The notes beneath the pieces were generated by a model. The model was not told where the DNA came from. It saw nothing but the letters and a program-made list of their open reading frames with translations, and made no database searches. DNA of 64,000 nt, taken from assembly GCF_021504595.1 (NCBI RefSeq), contig NZ_JACSGT010000003.1:620001-684000 (forward strand). Reading direction: 5' to 3'. This document shows positions 1-9,554 of this stretch, piece after piece (within the stretch, counting starts at the first letter, position 1; each line of letters starts with the position of its first letter). A program made the position numbers and the translations under genes. Source of the stretch: Chryseobacterium indicum (GTDB taxonomy: Bacteria > Bacteroidota > Bacteroidia > Flavobacteriales > Weeksellaceae).

Positions 1-447
1 CGCTTTGAAAGTAGCTTTCACCACGTTGTGAGGGTTAGAAGATCCTTTAGATTTTGAAAGGATATCGTGAATACCAGCAGACTCCAATACCGCTCTTACC
101 GCACCTCCGGCGATAAGACCTGTACCGTGAGAAGCAGGTCTTAAGAAAATATCTGCACCTCCGTATCTGGCTGTAGTCTGGTGAGGGATTGTGTGGTTCA
201 TTACAGGAACTTTCACAAGGTTTTTCTTAGCATCTTCAACTGCTTTAGCAATTGCAGAAGCAACTTCCTTAGATTTTCCTAATCCGTAACCGATAACTCC
301 ATCTTCGTTACCTACAACTACGATAGCAGAGAATCCGAAAGCTCTACCTCCTTTAGTTACTTTTGTTACTCTGTTAACAGCTACGAGACGATCTTTAAGT
401 TCTAATCCTCCCGGTTTTACTCTTTCTATATTATCTAGTCCTAACAT
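1..447 (-). CDS. rpsE: 30S ribosomal protein S5, 3' part missing
   Basis: Small-subunit protein at the decoding-fidelity region near S4. The minus-strand frame starts with ATG at 447-445 ([14 protein letters not shown]) and stays open to the window edge, giving 149 residues. The RNA-binding segment with [18 protein letters not shown] and the later [20 protein letters not shown] stretch are typical of S5. It is the last visible gene of the spc part of the operon; rpmD, rplO and secY would be expected beyond the edge. The truncation is only the window boundary. Confidence 0.96.
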   Translation of the reverse strand, partial: MLGLDNIERVKPGGLELKDRLVAVNRVTKVTKGGRAFGFSAIVVVGNEDGVIGYGLGKSKEVASAIAKAVEDAKKNLVKVPVMNHTIPHQTTARYGGADIFLRPASHGTGLIAGGAVRAVLESAGIHDILSKSKGSSNPHNVVKATFKA

Positions 448-466
448 ATTTTCCGAAATTTAATGA

Positions 467-820
467 TTAGAATTTAAGTCCACCTTCTCTCGCACCATCA
501 GCAAGAGCTTTTACTCTTCCGTGATATACGAATCCGTTTCTATCAAATACAATATTTTCGATTCCTGCAGCGATAGCTTTAGCAGCAATAGCTTTACCTA
601 CAGCAGTTGAAACTTCAGTCTTAGTTCCGTTAGCGTCAACTCCTTTCTCTCTTGAAGAAGCAGAAGCCAAAGTTTTTCCACTGTTATCGTCGATTAACTG
701 AGCGTAAATTTCCTTATTACTTTTGTATACAGATAATCTTGGCAATTCAGAAGATCCGGAGATTTTTCCTCTTACTCTTCTTTTGATTCTTATTCTTTTT
801 TCTAATTTACTTAATGCCAT
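467..820 (-). CDS. rplR: 50S ribosomal protein L18
   Basis: Large-subunit protein that binds 5S rRNA with L5. At 117 residues it has normal length. The N-terminus is basic ([15 protein letters not shown]), followed by [19 protein letters not shown] and the C-terminal [20 protein letters not shown] motif of the family. It sits 15 bp after rplF and 19 bp before rpsE, in standard spc order. Confidence 0.98.
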   Translation of the reverse strand: MALSKLEKRIRIKRRVRGKISGSSELPRLSVYKSNKEIYAQLIDDNSGKTLASASSREKGVDANGTKTEVSTAVGKAIAAKAIAAGIENIVFDRNGFVYHGRVKALADGAREGGLKF

Positions 821-835
821 AATACTTATAATTTA

Positions 836-1381
836 TTAAGCAGATTTACCAGCTTTACGTCTAACAATTTCTCCTACGAATCTTACCCCTTTACCTTTGT
901 ATGGTTCAGGCTTTCTGAAAGAACGGATCTTTGCAGCTACCATCCCTAGAAGTTGGTTGTCGTGAGACGTTAAAGTAATAATTGGGTTTTTACCTTTTTC
1001 AGTCAATGTATCTACTTTTACTTCGTTTGGAAGTTCAAGCACGATACCGTGAGAGAATCCTAAAGCCAACTCAAGTTTTTGACCTGCGTGAGAAGCTCTG
1101 TATCCTACCCCTACTAATTCCAGTTTCTTTTCGAAACCTGTGTTTACACCAACAATCATGTTGTTGATTAACGCTCTGTATAAACCGTGAAGCGCTTTGT
1201 GTTGTTTAGCATCAGATGGTCTGTTTACATTCAGTTCTCCATCTTTCTGTTCTATAGTAATTCCTACTGTAAGCTCCTGAGTAAGTTCTCCTTTAGGACC
1301 TTTTACAGTTACCACACCATCTTTTTCAGTGATTGTAACTCCTGCTGGAACTGTTATAATTGCTTTACCAATTCTTGACAT
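836..1381 (-). CDS. rplF: 50S ribosomal protein L6
   Basis: Large-subunit protein near the factor-binding site. It has 181 residues and starts MSRIGKAIITVPAGV. The family C-terminal signature PEPYKGKGVRFVGE-x-RRKAGK is visible. Two tandem repeats of the L6 fold are expected at this length. It lies between rpsH and rplR with short spacers. Confidence 0.98.
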   Translation of the reverse strand: MSRIGKAIITVPAGVTITEKDGVVTVKGPKGELTQELTVGITIEQKDGELNVNRPSDAKQHKALHGLYRALINNMIVGVNTGFEKKLELVGVGYRASHAGQKLELALGFSHGIVLELPNEVKVDTLTEKGKNPIITLTSHDNQLLGMVAAKIRSFRKPEPYKGKGVRFVGEIVRRKAGKSA

Positions 1382-1398
1382 TTTCCTGTGATTAAAAA

Positions 1399-1797
1399 TT
1401 AATAAACATAGCAGATTACTTCACCGCCTACTTTTTCTTCTCTAGCTTTCTTGTCAGTCATTACTCCTTTAGAAGTAGAGATGATAGAAATACCCAAACC
1501 ATTTAGTACTCTTGGAAGTTCTCCTGAACCTTTGTACTGTCTCAAACCTGGTCTAGAAGCTCTTTGGATAGACTTGATAGCTGGTTTGTTGGTTTGCTTG
1601 TCGTACTTTAAAGCGATTTTAATCGTACCCTGAACAGCGCTATCTTCAAACTTGTAGTTTAAGATATACCCCTGATCGAATAAGATCTTAGTAATCTCCT
1701 TTTTGATTTTCGATGCAGGAATTTCCACCACTTTGTGGCCTGCGCTTTGTGCGTTCCTTACTCTTGTTAGGAAATCTGAAATTGGATCTGTTACCAT
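1399..1797 (-). CDS. rpsH: 30S ribosomal protein S8
   Basis: Primary 16S rRNA-binding protein of the central domain. It has 132 residues, starts MVTDPISDFLTRVRNA and ends with the conserved GLGISIISTSKGVMTDKKAR...GGEVICYVY block. In enterobacteria S8 represses the spc operon by binding mRNA near rplE; no such site was looked for here. A 145-bp spacer with a strong hairpin separates it from rpsN upstream, unusual in an otherwise tightly packed operon. Confidence 0.98.
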   Translation of the reverse strand: MVTDPISDFLTRVRNAQSAGHKVVEIPASKIKKEITKILFDQGYILNYKFEDSAVQGTIKIALKYDKQTNKPAIKSIQRASRPGLRQYKGSGELPRVLNGLGISIISTSKGVMTDKKAREEKVGGEVICYVY

Positions 1798-1854
1798 TTT
1801 TCTTTTATAAATTATTGGTTAAAGAACAATCAGTATTGTAAGGACTTGAAGAGT

Positions 1855-1891
1855 AAAATATCAGACCTCAGAAATTTCGGTCTGATATTTT
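1855..1891 (-). terminator. Terminator-like hairpin inside the spc operon
   Basis: A perfect 13-bp inverted repeat (AAAATATCAGACC at 1855-1867, its complement at 1879-1891) with an 11-nt loop lies between rpsN and rpsH. On the operon strand only about four T follow the stem, so it may act as a weak terminator, an attenuator or an mRNA processing site rather than a full stop. The strand is given for the operon. Confidence 0.6.
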
Positions 1892-1942
1892 TATCTTTAG
1901 TATCCAGACAACTTAATTGTCCCGATTTTTAATTAGTAATTA

Positions 1943-2212
1943 TTACCAACTAGCTTTTTTAACTCCCGGGATAAGACCGTTGTTTGCCATTTCTCTGAAA
2001 GTTACTCTGGAAATACCGAACGTTCTCATGTATCCTCTTGGTCTACCTGTTAGTTTACATCTGTTGTGTAATCTTACAGGAGAAGCATTTTTAGGCAATT
2101 TTTGAAGTCCTTCGTAATCACCAGCTTCTTTAAGAGCCTGTCTTTTAGCAGCGTATTTAGCAACTAGTGCTTCTCTTTTGCGCTCACGCGCTTTCATTGA
2201 TTCTTTAGCCAT
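1943..2212 (-). CDS. rpsN: 30S ribosomal protein S14, zinc-independent type
   Basis: Small-subunit head protein. The 89-residue length and the absence of the paired CxxC motifs place it in the longer, zinc-free S14 class; only one Cys ([17 protein letters not shown]) is present. The conserved C-terminus reads [25 protein letters not shown]. It starts 3 bp after the rplE stop. Confidence 0.98.
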   Translation of the reverse strand: MAKESMKARERKREALVAKYAAKRQALKEAGDYEGLQKLPKNASPVRLHNRCKLTGRPRGYMRTFGISRVTFREMANNGLIPGVKKASW

Positions 2213-2215
2213 TTC

Positions 2216-2767
2216 TTAGTTCTTTTTAAATGGTAAACCGAAGTGAGTTAATAATGCTTTTGCTTCTTTATCTGTTTTCGCAGTAGTCACAAAAGTGATG
2301 TCCATCCCCTGGATTTTTTTCACTTTGTCGATTACGATCTCAGGGAAGATGATCTGCTCAGTGATCCCTAAGTTGTAGTTTCCTCTACCGTCGAAACCAT
2401 CAGCCTTGATTCCAGAGAAATCTCTGATTCTTGGCAAAGCAGAAGAAGTTAATCTGTCTAAGAACTCATACATTTTATTCGCTCTAAGAGTAACTTTAGC
2501 ACCTACAGGCATTCCTTTTCTCAATTTGAAAGCAGCTTCGTCTTTCTTAGAGATCGTACCTACAGCCTTCTGACCAGTGATATTCGTTAATTCTTCAACA
2601 GCATAATCGATGATTTTTTTGTCTGCTGTAGCATCTCCTAAACCTTGAGATAAAACAATTTTCTCTAATCTAGGTACCTGCATTACAGATTTGTATCCGA
2701 ATTCTTCCATCATTGCAGGAACAATCGTTTCTTTATATGCTTTTTTGGGTCTTGCTATATATTCCAT
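2216..2767 (-). CDS. rplE: 50S ribosomal protein L5
   Basis: 5S rRNA-binding protein of the central protuberance. It has 183 residues. Family features are [13 protein letters not shown] near residue 35, [22 protein letters not shown] and a C-terminal [20 protein letters not shown]. It is in standard spc position between rplX and rpsN. Confidence 0.98.
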   Translation of the reverse strand: MEYIARPKKAYKETIVPAMMEEFGYKSVMQVPRLEKIVLSQGLGDATADKKIIDYAVEELTNITGQKAVGTISKKDEAAFKLRKGMPVGAKVTLRANKMYEFLDRLTSSALPRIRDFSGIKADGFDGRGNYNLGITEQIIFPEIVIDKVKKIQGMDITFVTTAKTDKEAKALLTHFGLPFKKN

Positions 2768-2780
2768 GTGTTATTTAAAA

Positions 2781-3107
2781 TTATAAAGTTTCACCCGTTT
2801 TTTTGTTGATTCTTACTTTCTTATCTCCTTCGATTTTGTAACCTACTTTGATAGCTTTTCCGTCTTTTCCTACTAAAGCTACGTTTGAGATATGAATAGA
2901 AGCTTCTCTTTCAACGATTCCTCCTTGAGGATTTGAAGCTGAAGGCTTAACGTGTTTTTTAACGATATTAAGTCCTGCAACTACTACTCTTGGGTCTCTT
3001 CCTTCTTTTTTGATCACTTCAATAACTTCACCTGTACCACCTTTAAGACCTTTCTTACCAGTAGTTACGATTACGTTATCTCCTCTTTTTATTTTTAACT
3101 TTGACAT
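2781..3107 (-). CDS. rplX: 50S ribosomal protein L24
   Basis: Assembly-initiating large-subunit protein. It has 108 residues with an N-terminal KOW motif (KIKRGDNVIVTTGKKGLKGGTG), followed by VVVAGLNIVKKHVKPS and EASIHISNVALV, all typical of L24. It lies 13 bp upstream of rplE. Confidence 0.98.
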   Translation of the reverse strand: MSKLKIKRGDNVIVTTGKKGLKGGTGEVIEVIKKEGRDPRVVVAGLNIVKKHVKPSASNPQGGIVEREASIHISNVALVGKDGKAIKVGYKIEGDKKVRINKKTGETL

Positions 3108-3126
3108 TTTTTTACAATTTTAAATA

Positions 3127-3495
3127 TTAAAGTACTTCAGGAGCTAATGAAATGATTTTCATATATTCTTTGTCTCTCAACTCACGAGCAACTGGTCCGA
3201 AAACACGAGTTCCTCTCATTTCTCCCGCTGCGTTTAGCAATACACAAGCATTGTCTTCGAATTTGATGTATGAACCATCTTTTCTTCTAACTGCTTTTTT
3301 AGTTCTTACTACTACAGCTTTAGATACCTGACCTTTTTTAGCGTTTCCTGATGGTGTAGAATCTTTGATAGTAACAACGATTTTATCACCAACTGAAGCA
3401 TATCTTCTTCTGGTTCCTCCCAGAACTCTGATAACCAATACTTCTTTAGCACCTGTGTTATCAGCAACTTTTAATCTTGATTCTGTTTGTAACAT
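3127..3495 (-). CDS. rplN: 50S ribosomal protein L14
   Basis: Large-subunit protein forming an inter-subunit bridge. It has 122 residues and starts [18 protein letters not shown]. The conserved [25 protein letters not shown]-terminus is present. It begins 2 bp after the rpsQ stop, consistent with coupled translation. Confidence 0.99.
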   Translation of the reverse strand: MLQTESRLKVADNTGAKEVLVIRVLGGTRRRYASVGDKIVVTIKDSTPSGNAKKGQVSKAVVVRTKKAVRRKDGSYIKFEDNACVLLNAAGEMRGTRVFGPVARELRDKEYMKIISLAPEVL

Positions 3496-3497
3496 TA

Positions 3498-3752
3498 TTA
3501 CTTAGCTTTTTCAATGATTCTTACTAATCTCCATCTCTTGTTCTTGCTCAAAGGTCTAGTTTCCTGGATTAAAACTGTATCTCCTTCTGCGCATTCGTTG
3601 TTCTCGTCGTGTGCAGTATATTTTTTCGTTTTTAATACGAATTTACCGTACATCGGGTGCTTTACTCTCGTAGTTTCACTAACAACAATAGTTTTTTCCA
3701 TTTTATTGCTGGAAACCACTCCGATTCTTTCTTTTCTTAAATTTCTATCCAT
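3498..3752 (-). CDS. rpsQ: 30S ribosomal protein S17
   Basis: 16S rRNA-binding OB-fold protein. It has 84 residues: [26 protein letters not shown]...KKYTAHDE and [23 protein letters not shown] are all S17 signatures. It lies between rpmC and rplN, as in most bacteria. Confidence 0.99.
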   Translation of the reverse strand: MDRNLRKERIGVVSSNKMEKTIVVSETTRVKHPMYGKFVLKTKKYTAHDENNECAEGDTVLIQETRPLSKNKRWRLVRIIEKAK

Positions 3753-3764
3753 TTTAAAATGAAA

Positions 3765-3959
3765 TTATTGTTTGTTAGTTAACTCAGTGTTTAGTCTAGC
3801 GATTGTTTTTCTCAAATCTCTGATTTGGATCGGGTTTTCAATTGGGCTGATTGCATGAGCCAATTTCAATTTAGAATATTGAGCTTTTGCTTCAGTTAAT
3901 TGAGCTTGAATATCACCCGCGCTTAAATTTTTAATATCAGCTTTTTTCATTGTATTCAA
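3765..3959 (-). CDS. rpmC: 50S ribosomal protein L29
   Basis: Small helical protein at the polypeptide exit site. It has 64 residues; the LKLAHAISPIENPIQIRDLRKTIARLNTEL segment is the L29 helix pair. The frame starts MNTMKKADIKNL; a start at the second Met (3950) is also possible and matches the usual MKxxxI opening. It lies 3 bp upstream of the rplP start. Confidence 0.96.
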   Translation of the reverse strand: MNTMKKADIKNLSAGDIQAQLTEAKAQYSKLKLAHAISPIENPIQIRDLRKTIARLNTELTNKQ

Positions 3960-3962
3960 AGA

Positions 3963-4388
3963 TTAAAGAGGTTTAACAAAATCGTTAGCAACTACAAATT
4001 TAGTAACAACTGGTAATTTTTGTGCAGCAAGTCTTAAAGCTTCCTTAGCGATATCGTAAGGTACACCTCCGATTTCGAACATAATTTTACCTGGTTTTAC
4101 TACAGCTACCCAATATTCCACAGCACCTTTACCTTTACCCATACGTACTTCCGCAGGTTTTTTAGTAATTGGCTTATCCGGGAAGATTTTGATCCATAGT
4201 TGACCTTCTCTCTTCATATATCTTGTCGCAGCGATACGAGCAGCTTCAATTTGTCTTGCAGTGATCCAAGCACCTTCTGTCGCCTTGATTCCGAAAGTTC
4301 CATAAGCAAGTTGACTACCTCTCTGGGCATTCCCCTTCATTTTCATCTTATGAACTCTACGGAACTTGGTTCTTTTTGGTTGTAACAT
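3963..4388 (-). CDS. rplP: 50S ribosomal protein L16
   Basis: Large-subunit protein at the A-site finger. It has 141 residues and starts [24 protein letters not shown]. The [44 protein letters not shown] block is diagnostic. A 97-bp AT-rich spacer separates it from rpsC, longer than the other gaps in this part of the operon. Confidence 0.99.
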   Translation of the reverse strand: MLQPKRTKFRRVHKMKMKGNAQRGSQLAYGTFGIKATEGAWITARQIEAARIAATRYMKREGQLWIKIFPDKPITKKPAEVRMGKGKGAVEYWVAVVKPGKIMFEIGGVPYDIAKEALRLAAQKLPVVTKFVVANDFVKPL

Positions 4389-4485
4389 AATTTCTAAATT
4401 TTAGATTTTAGATTTTAGATTTTAGATTTTTTTTATTTTAAAAAAGTAACGGTAATTTAAAATTCAAAATTTCTAATCTAAAATT
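4389..4485. repeat. AT-rich heptamer repeat and inverted copy in the rplP-rpsC spacer
   Basis: The 97-bp spacer holds about four tandem copies of ATTTTAG (roughly 4398-4427) and, near the rpsC end, an inverted version (CTAATCTAAAATTTTAA at about 4470-4486). The two arms can pair into a long imperfect hairpin between rpsC and rplP. No gene fits here. Confidence 0.6.
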
Positions 4486-5238
4486 TTAATTATTATTGTT
4501 ATTGTTGTTGTTTTTTCTAGGTCTTCTGTTGTCTCTGTCTCCTCCTCTGTTATCTCTTCTGTCTGACTGACCTCCTTTTTTCTGTTGTCCCACTAATGGA
4601 GAAAGTTCTCTTTTACCGTAAACTTCCCCTTTCATGATCCAAACTTTTACCCCTAGTTTTCCGTACTGAGTAAGTGCTTCACCGATGTGGTAATCGATAT
4701 CTGCTCTGAAAGTAGACAATGGAATTCTTCCTTCTTTGAAAGATTCTGATCTTGCCATTTCAGCTCCGTTCAATCTACCAGAGATCTGAACTTTGATACC
4801 TTCTGCTCCCATTCTCATTGTACCTGCCATCGCCATTTTAACAGCTCTTCTGTAAGAGATTCTGTTTTCAATCTGCTTAGCAATGCTGTCTGCAACTAAT
4901 ACTGCATCAAGCTCAGGTCTTTTGATTTCGAAGATGTTGATCTGAATATCCTTTTTAGTCAATTTTTTCAACTCTTCTTTCAGTTTATCAACTTCCTGAC
5001 CTCCTTTACCGATGATAAGTCCCGGTCTAGCAGTAGTAATTGTAACTGTTACTAATTTTAATGTTCTTTCAATATAAATTCTTGAAATCCCACCTTTAGA
5101 TAATCTAGCTTCAAGGTATCTTCTGATTTTGTAGTCTTCCGCGATTCTGTCTCCATAATCGTTTCCGCCAAACCAGTTAGAATCCCATCCTCTGATGATA
5201 CCTAATCTGTTACCAATTGGATTTGTCTTCTGTCCCAT
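4486..5238 (-). CDS. rpsC: 30S ribosomal protein S3
   Basis: Small-subunit protein at the mRNA entry site. It has 250 residues. Starting [14 protein letters not shown], it has the KH-domain [18 protein letters not shown] and the C-domain [36 protein letters not shown]. The C-terminal 35 residues form an Arg/Asp/Gly-rich tail ending in eight Asn. This low-complexity tail is encoded by AAT/AAC repeats and is probably disordered. Confidence 0.98.
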   Translation of the reverse strand: MGQKTNPIGNRLGIIRGWDSNWFGGNDYGDRIAEDYKIRRYLEARLSKGGISRIYIERTLKLVTVTITTARPGLIIGKGGQEVDKLKEELKKLTKKDIQINIFEIKRPELDAVLVADSIAKQIENRISYRRAVKMAMAGTMRMGAEGIKVQISGRLNGAEMARSESFKEGRIPLSTFRADIDYHIGEALTQYGKLGVKVWIMKGEVYGKRELSPLVGQQKKGGQSDRRDNRGGDRDNRRPRKNNNNNNNN

Positions 5239-5246
5239 ACCTTGAT

Positions 5247-5645
5247 TTAGTTTTCTTTATTACCTAAGATTAATGTAACGTGGTTAGATCTTTTTCTGAT
5301 TCTGTACCCTCTACCTTGCGGAGCTGGTCTTAGTCTCTTCAATTGTCTTGCACTATCCACGAATATTTCTTTAACGATAAGGTTTGCTTCCTCGATGTCA
5401 GCCCCTTCGTTTTTCACTTGCCAGTTAGCAATTGCAGAAAGAAGTAATTTTTCTAATTTGTTAGAAGCTTCTTTCTTAGAATATTTAAGGATATAAAGAG
5501 CTTTATCTACTTGCTCTCCTCTAATGATATCAGCAACTAATCTCATTTTTCTCGGAGAAGATGGGCAGTTATTTAATGAAGCTTTAACAACGTCTTTGTT
5601 AGCTTCTTTTCTTGCGATTGCGCTATCTTGTTTTCTTGATCCCAT
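5247..5645 (-). CDS. rplV: 50S ribosomal protein L22
   Basis: Large-subunit protein lining the exit tunnel. It has 132 residues; [25 protein letters not shown] and the C-terminal [28 protein letters not shown] (the macrolide-exit-loop region) are clear. The N-terminal 20 residues ([17 protein letters not shown]) precede the usual family start, a common extension in this phylum. It is followed 8 bp later by rpsC. Confidence 0.98.
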   Translation of the reverse strand: MGSRKQDSAIARKEANKDVVKASLNNCPSSPRKMRLVADIIRGEQVDKALYILKYSKKEASNKLEKLLLSAIANWQVKNEGADIEEANLIVKEIFVDSARQLKRLRPAPQGRGYRIRKRSNHVTLILGNKEN

Positions 5646-5647
5646 GA

Positions 5648-5926
5648 TTATCTGCTTCCTTTGTTTTTGTTACCACCATGACCTCTGAAAGATCTTGTTG
5701 GAGAAAATTCGCCTAACTTGTGACCAACCATGTTTTCTGTAACGTATACAGGGATAAAAGATTTCCCGTTGTGTACAGCAATAGTTTGTCCTACGAAGTC
5801 CGGAGAGATCATAGATGCTCTAGACCAAGTTTTGATAACTGTCTTCTTACCAGACTCTATATTTGCCTGAACCTTCTTATCTAAAGTATGATGAATGAAC
5901 GGTCCTTTCTTAAGTGATCTTGCCAT
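5648..5926 (-). CDS. rpsS: 30S ribosomal protein S19
   Basis: Small-subunit head protein that complexes with S13. It has 92 residues; [44 protein letters not shown] and [20 protein letters not shown] are diagnostic. The stop lies 2 bp from the rplV start. Confidence 0.99.
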   Translation of the reverse strand: MARSLKKGPFIHHTLDKKVQANIESGKKTVIKTWSRASMISPDFVGQTIAVHNGKSFIPVYVTENMVGHKLGEFSPTRSFRGHGGNKNKGSR

Positions 5927-5928
5927 AA

Positions 5929-6750
5929 TTATTTTCTTTTAGATACGATGTAACGGTTAGACACTTTGTTTTTCTTTCTAGTTTTGTAACCTTTAGCCGG
6001 TTTACCGTTTCTAGATCTTGGGTGACCTCCAGAAGAACGTCCTTCACCACCTCCCATTGGGTGATCTACAGGGTTCATTACTACCGCTCTTGTTCTTGGT
6101 CTTCTACCTAACCATCTGCTTCTACCAGCTTTACCTGATACAGTTAATTGGTGATCAGAGTTGGAAACAGATCCAATCATTGCCATACATTCAGTAAGGA
6201 TCATTCTGGATTCTCCTGAAGGCAATTTAATGATCGCATATTTTCCGTCTCTTGAAGTTAATTGCGCTGAAGAACCAGCACTTCTTGCTAAAATAGCACC
6301 TTGACCAGGCTTCATTTCAACACAAGAAATTACAGTACCCAATGGAATATTTTTCAATTTCATTGCGTTACCTACGTTTGGTTCTACGCTTTCACCTGAA
6401 ACTACTTTTTGATCTACTTTGATACCGTTTGGAGCGATGATATATCTCTTCTCTCCGTCTGCGTACTCTAATAAAGCGATAAATGCAGTTCTGTTTGGAT
6501 CGTATTCTACAGATTTTACAGTTGCTTCAACGTTTGCTTTGTTTCTTTTGAAGTCAATAATTCTGTATTTCTTTTTGTGTCCACCTCCGGTGTAACGCAT
6601 GGTCATTTTACCTGTTTGGTTACGTCCACCTGACTTTTTAATACCAACTGTTAGAGATTTCTCTGGTTTGTTAGTAGTAATTTCCTCAAAATTGTTTACA
6701 ATTCTGAATCTCTGTCCCGGGGTGATAGGTTTTAATTTTCTAACAGACAT
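5929..6750 (-). CDS. rplB: 50S ribosomal protein L2
   Basis: Peptidyl-transferase-centre protein. It has 273 residues. The C-terminal [22 protein letters not shown] holds the conserved His implicated near the catalytic centre, and [15 protein letters not shown] precedes it. It is in the standard position between rplW and rpsS. Confidence 0.99.
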   Translation of the reverse strand: MSVRKLKPITPGQRFRIVNNFEEITTNKPEKSLTVGIKKSGGRNQTGKMTMRYTGGGHKKKYRIIDFKRNKANVEATVKSVEYDPNRTAFIALLEYADGEKRYIIAPNGIKVDQKVVSGESVEPNVGNAMKLKNIPLGTVISCVEMKPGQGAILARSAGSSAQLTSRDGKYAIIKLPSGESRMILTECMAMIGSVSNSDHQLTVSGKAGRSRWLGRRPRTRAVVMNPVDHPMGGGEGRSSGGHPRSRNGKPAKGYKTRKKNKVSNRYIVSKRK

Positions 6751-6771
6751 TACTATTATTTATAATTATAA

Positions 6772-7062
6772 TTAATTTACAGCAAAAATATCGATAACCT
6801 CACCTTCAGCAAGTTTGATTACCGCTTTTTTCAATTTGTTTGTCTTTCCTACTTGAAGACCTTTTTTAGTGTATTTCGAAGAAACCTTCGGAGCATAAAT
6901 CATTGTATTAACGTCTGCTACTTTTACACCATAAGCCGCTTCTACAGCTTTCTTAATCTGGATTTTATTCGCCTTAGTATCTACCAAGAAAGAATAAGAA
7001 CCTCTTAAATCTGTAAGGTAATTAGCCTTTTCTGAGATAACTGGTTTAATGATAATAGACAT
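6772..7062 (-). CDS. rplW: 50S ribosomal protein L23
   Basis: Exit-site protein that docks signal recognition particle and trigger factor. It has 96 residues: IIKPVISEKANYL, then the YSFLVDTKANKIQIKKAVEAAYGVKVADVNTM core. It starts 3 bp after the rplD stop. Confidence 0.98.
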   Translation of the reverse strand: MSIIIKPVISEKANYLTDLRGSYSFLVDTKANKIQIKKAVEAAYGVKVADVNTMIYAPKVSSKYTKKGLQVGKTNKLKKAVIKLAEGEVIDIFAVN

Positions 7063-7065
7063 GAT

Positions 7066-7695
7066 TTATTTCTTTAAATTTTCCTGGAATTTTTCTACTG
7101 CACCTTCAAAGAATACGATCTCACCTGCGTTTACTAAATCGTAAGAACTGATTTCGTTGTAGTTCATTACTTTAGCTTTAGGTAAGTTTCTTGAAGATAA
7201 ATACACATTCTTGTTAGCTTCAGGAAGAACGAATAAAGATTTTTTACCGTTAAGTTCCAATGCGTTTAATACATTGATGAAATCTTTAGTCTTAGGAGCT
7301 TCAAAGCTCATATCTTCTAAAACTTTAATGCTGTTGTCTCTCATTTTCTGAGATAAAACAGATTTTTTTGCTAATCTCTTAAGAGCTTTGTTCAATTTGA
7401 ATCTGTAGTCTCTTGGTTTTGGACCGAATACTCTACCTCCACCTCTGAATGTTGGAGATTTAATATCACCATATCTAGCAGAACCAGATCCTTTTTGCTT
7501 CTTAAGTTTTTTAGTAGAAGCAGTAATTTCGCTTCTTTCTTTTGCTTTATGAGTTCCTTGTCTCTGTGCAGCAAGGTACTGTTTAACTTCTAAGTAAACC
7601 GCGTGCTGATTTGGCTCAATTCCGAATACTGTTTCGTCTAGAGTTACTTTTCTTCCGGTCTCTTTTCCTGATGTATTTAATACTACTAGTTCCAT
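7066..7695 (-). CDS. rplD: 50S ribosomal protein L4
   Basis: Large-subunit protein with an extended tunnel loop. It has 209 residues. The loop region [33 protein letters not shown] is diagnostic. Its start overlaps the rplC stop by 10 bp, suggesting translational coupling. L4 represses its own operon in enterobacteria; the leader here was not shown to carry such a site. Confidence 0.99.
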   Translation of the reverse strand: MELVVLNTSGKETGRKVTLDETVFGIEPNQHAVYLEVKQYLAAQRQGTHKAKERSEITASTKKLKKQKGSGSARYGDIKSPTFRGGGRVFGPKPRDYRFKLNKALKRLAKKSVLSQKMRDNSIKVLEDMSFEAPKTKDFINVLNALELNGKKSLFVLPEANKNVYLSSRNLPKAKVMNYNEISSYDLVNAGEIVFFEGAVEKFQENLKK

Positions 7696-8312
7696 TTTCT
7701 GATAATTACATAAGAATTTTTAGCTCCCGGAACAGCACCTTTTACTACTAAAAGATTTTGTTCTTGATCCACTTTTAATACCTGAAGGTTTTGTACAGTT
7801 ACCTGCTTACCTCCCATTCTTCCAGCCATTCTCATCCCTTTGAATACTCTTGAAGGGTCAGATCCGGCACCGATAGAACCTGGAGCTCTAAGTCTGTTGT
7901 GCTGACCATGAGTTGCCTGCATTACACCTCCAAATCCGTGTCTTTTAACAACACCCTGGAAGCCTTTACCTTTTGAAGTACCTGTTACGTCTACGAATTC
8001 TCCTTCGTTGAACAAGTCTACCTTTACTTCTTCTCCTACTTTTACTTCATCAACGAATTCTCTGTAGAATTCTACCAATTTAGCTTTAGGAGCAGAACCA
8101 GCCTTTTTGAAATGACCAGCTAACGCTTTACCAACGTTCTTCTCACTCTTGTCATCGAAACCTAATTGAACTGACTTATAACCGTCTTTTTCAATGGTTC
8201 TGACCTGTAAAACCGAGCATGGACCAGCCTGAATAACTGTACAAGGAATATTTTTCCCTGCTTCGTCAAACAAAGAAGTCATACCGATTTTTTTACCAAT
8301 AATACCTGACAT
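7686..8312 (-). CDS. rplC: 50S ribosomal protein L3, first gene of this transcript
   Basis: Early-assembly large-subunit protein. It has 208 residues: [28 protein letters not shown] and [16 protein letters not shown]...[15 protein letters not shown] are diagnostic. It normally follows rpsJ, but here rpsJ lies 14.5 kb away, so rplC is the first gene and has its own promoter at 8419-8448. Confidence 0.99.
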   Translation of the reverse strand: MSGIIGKKIGMTSLFDEAGKNIPCTVIQAGPCSVLQVRTIEKDGYKSVQLGFDDKSEKNVGKALAGHFKKAGSAPKAKLVEFYREFVDEVKVGEEVKVDLFNEGEFVDVTGTSKGKGFQGVVKRHGFGGVMQATHGQHNRLRAPGSIGAGSDPSRVFKGMRMAGRMGGKQVTVQNLQVLKVDQEQNLLVVKGAVPGAKNSYVIIRKWN

Positions 8313-8418
8313 TGTTTATGTTATAATAAAATTTATCCTTTATTTATCACCATTTTTGGAGGTCTGAAGCAATTTCTACTTTTGAATATAGGCATACTAC
8401 GCCCCTAAAATGAGTGTG

Positions 8419-8448
8419 CAAATTTATGAATATTTTTATAACTGACAA
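8419..8448 (-). promoter_or_regulatory. Promoter for the rplC-rpsE ribosomal operon
   Basis: On the minus strand TTTG (8448-8445), an 18-bp spacer and TAAATTTG (8426-8419) match the Bacteroidetes -33/-7 consensus. Transcription would start near 8412, leaving a leader of about 100 nt before rplC. This supports an autonomous promoter where rpsJ is missing. Confidence 0.75.
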
Positions 8449-8606
8449 ATATTTACAGTAAAATATTTTGATTTTTAGTGATTTACAGAAAAAACCTGGA
8501 ATCGTGAGTTTTTAAATCATGTAAAAATATTCTTCCCACAGACTTTTTTGCAAAAACGAAAGAAATAGCCGGAAGAAGGAAATGATATGACTTAATCACT
8601 GAATAA

Positions 8607-9419
8607 TTAAGGAGCCAGTTCAATCGGATTATTTTTCTTTTTAATCCTATCCTTTATTTGTCGCTCTGTTCCTGAATCGAAGCTGAAGCCTCCTTTAGTA
8701 ATTTCAGAGACAAAATTTTCATGAAAATTTTTAAATGCTTTATAAAATTCAGATTTCTTTACCGTTTTTCCTTTAACTCTCTTTCTGGAAATCCACATCT
8801 TAGGCTTTTCTGAAAAGGTTTTATAACTCACAAGCTCGAACGTATATTGTTTTTTAGAATCCTCAATCTCCACAATCAGCCCCGGAAGACCATAAAATTT
8901 ATAAGGACCATCAGAAACCGGAATTTCGTTCGTGAACCACGCTTTATAATCACGTCCCGCATACGTAACCAACGCAGCCTGACATTTTAAATTTCCTATT
9001 TCTTTTGTTTCATCGGTAATCTTCCAGTTAAAATCAGGCTTTTCTTCGTAAATAAAATTGTCCTTAATAATATAATCATAATAAGAAATATTGTTTTTTT
9101 CAAAGTTTTTAATGACGCGAAAAGTAAAATTGGTTTTAGGTAAACTTTTAGGATCAAGACCAAAAGCAAAACGGTTTGCTCCACCAGCTAAAGAATCTCT
9201 GTTATATGAAGTTACTCCCATAAACTGAGATTTTTCTTTTCCCCTCTCCAAAATAAAATACTCTTCGTTAGAACTGGATTTATCCAGAGAATCAATCTGA
9301 TATTTCAAAAGATATACATATCTGGATTCAACATCATCGATATTTACCTTTTCCTGAGCGGAAAAATTAAAAATCGCAAAAAAGAATAAAAAAGTAAAAA
9401 TTGTGATTTTATAAGACAT
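8607..9419 (-). CDS. GLPGLI family secreted protein
   Basis: Exported protein of unknown function. It has 270 residues with a hydrophobic signal peptide (residues 1-21, ending FNFSA-QE). The family name motif YGLPGLIVEIED lies near residue 177, after the typical PVSDGPYKFYGLPG context and a conserved WKITDETKEIGNLKCQAA stretch. Bacteroidetes usually carry many paralogues, often beside other envelope genes; no partner is evident here. It lies between the ribosomal promoter and the glp regulator, transcribed leftward. Confidence 0.9.
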   Translation of the reverse strand: MSYKITIFTFLFFFAIFNFSAQEKVNIDDVESRYVYLLKYQIDSLDKSSSNEEYFILERGKEKSQFMGVTSYNRDSLAGGANRFAFGLDPKSLPKTNFTFRVIKNFEKNNISYYDYIIKDNFIYEEKPDFNWKITDETKEIGNLKCQAALVTYAGRDYKAWFTNEIPVSDGPYKFYGLPGLIVEIEDSKKQYTFELVSYKTFSEKPKMWISRKRVKGKTVKKSEFYKAFKNFHENFVSEITKGGFSFDSGTERQIKDRIKKKNNPIELAP

Positions 9420-9554
9420 CCTATTTATATTTTATGATTGGAGACTGTATATGCGTTCCTAAAAATATAAATAAACATTCTATAATCAAAATTAATTGCG
9501 AATAATATAGAAAAACAAGACAATAATATTTTGAATTAAAAAATTACGCCGTAT

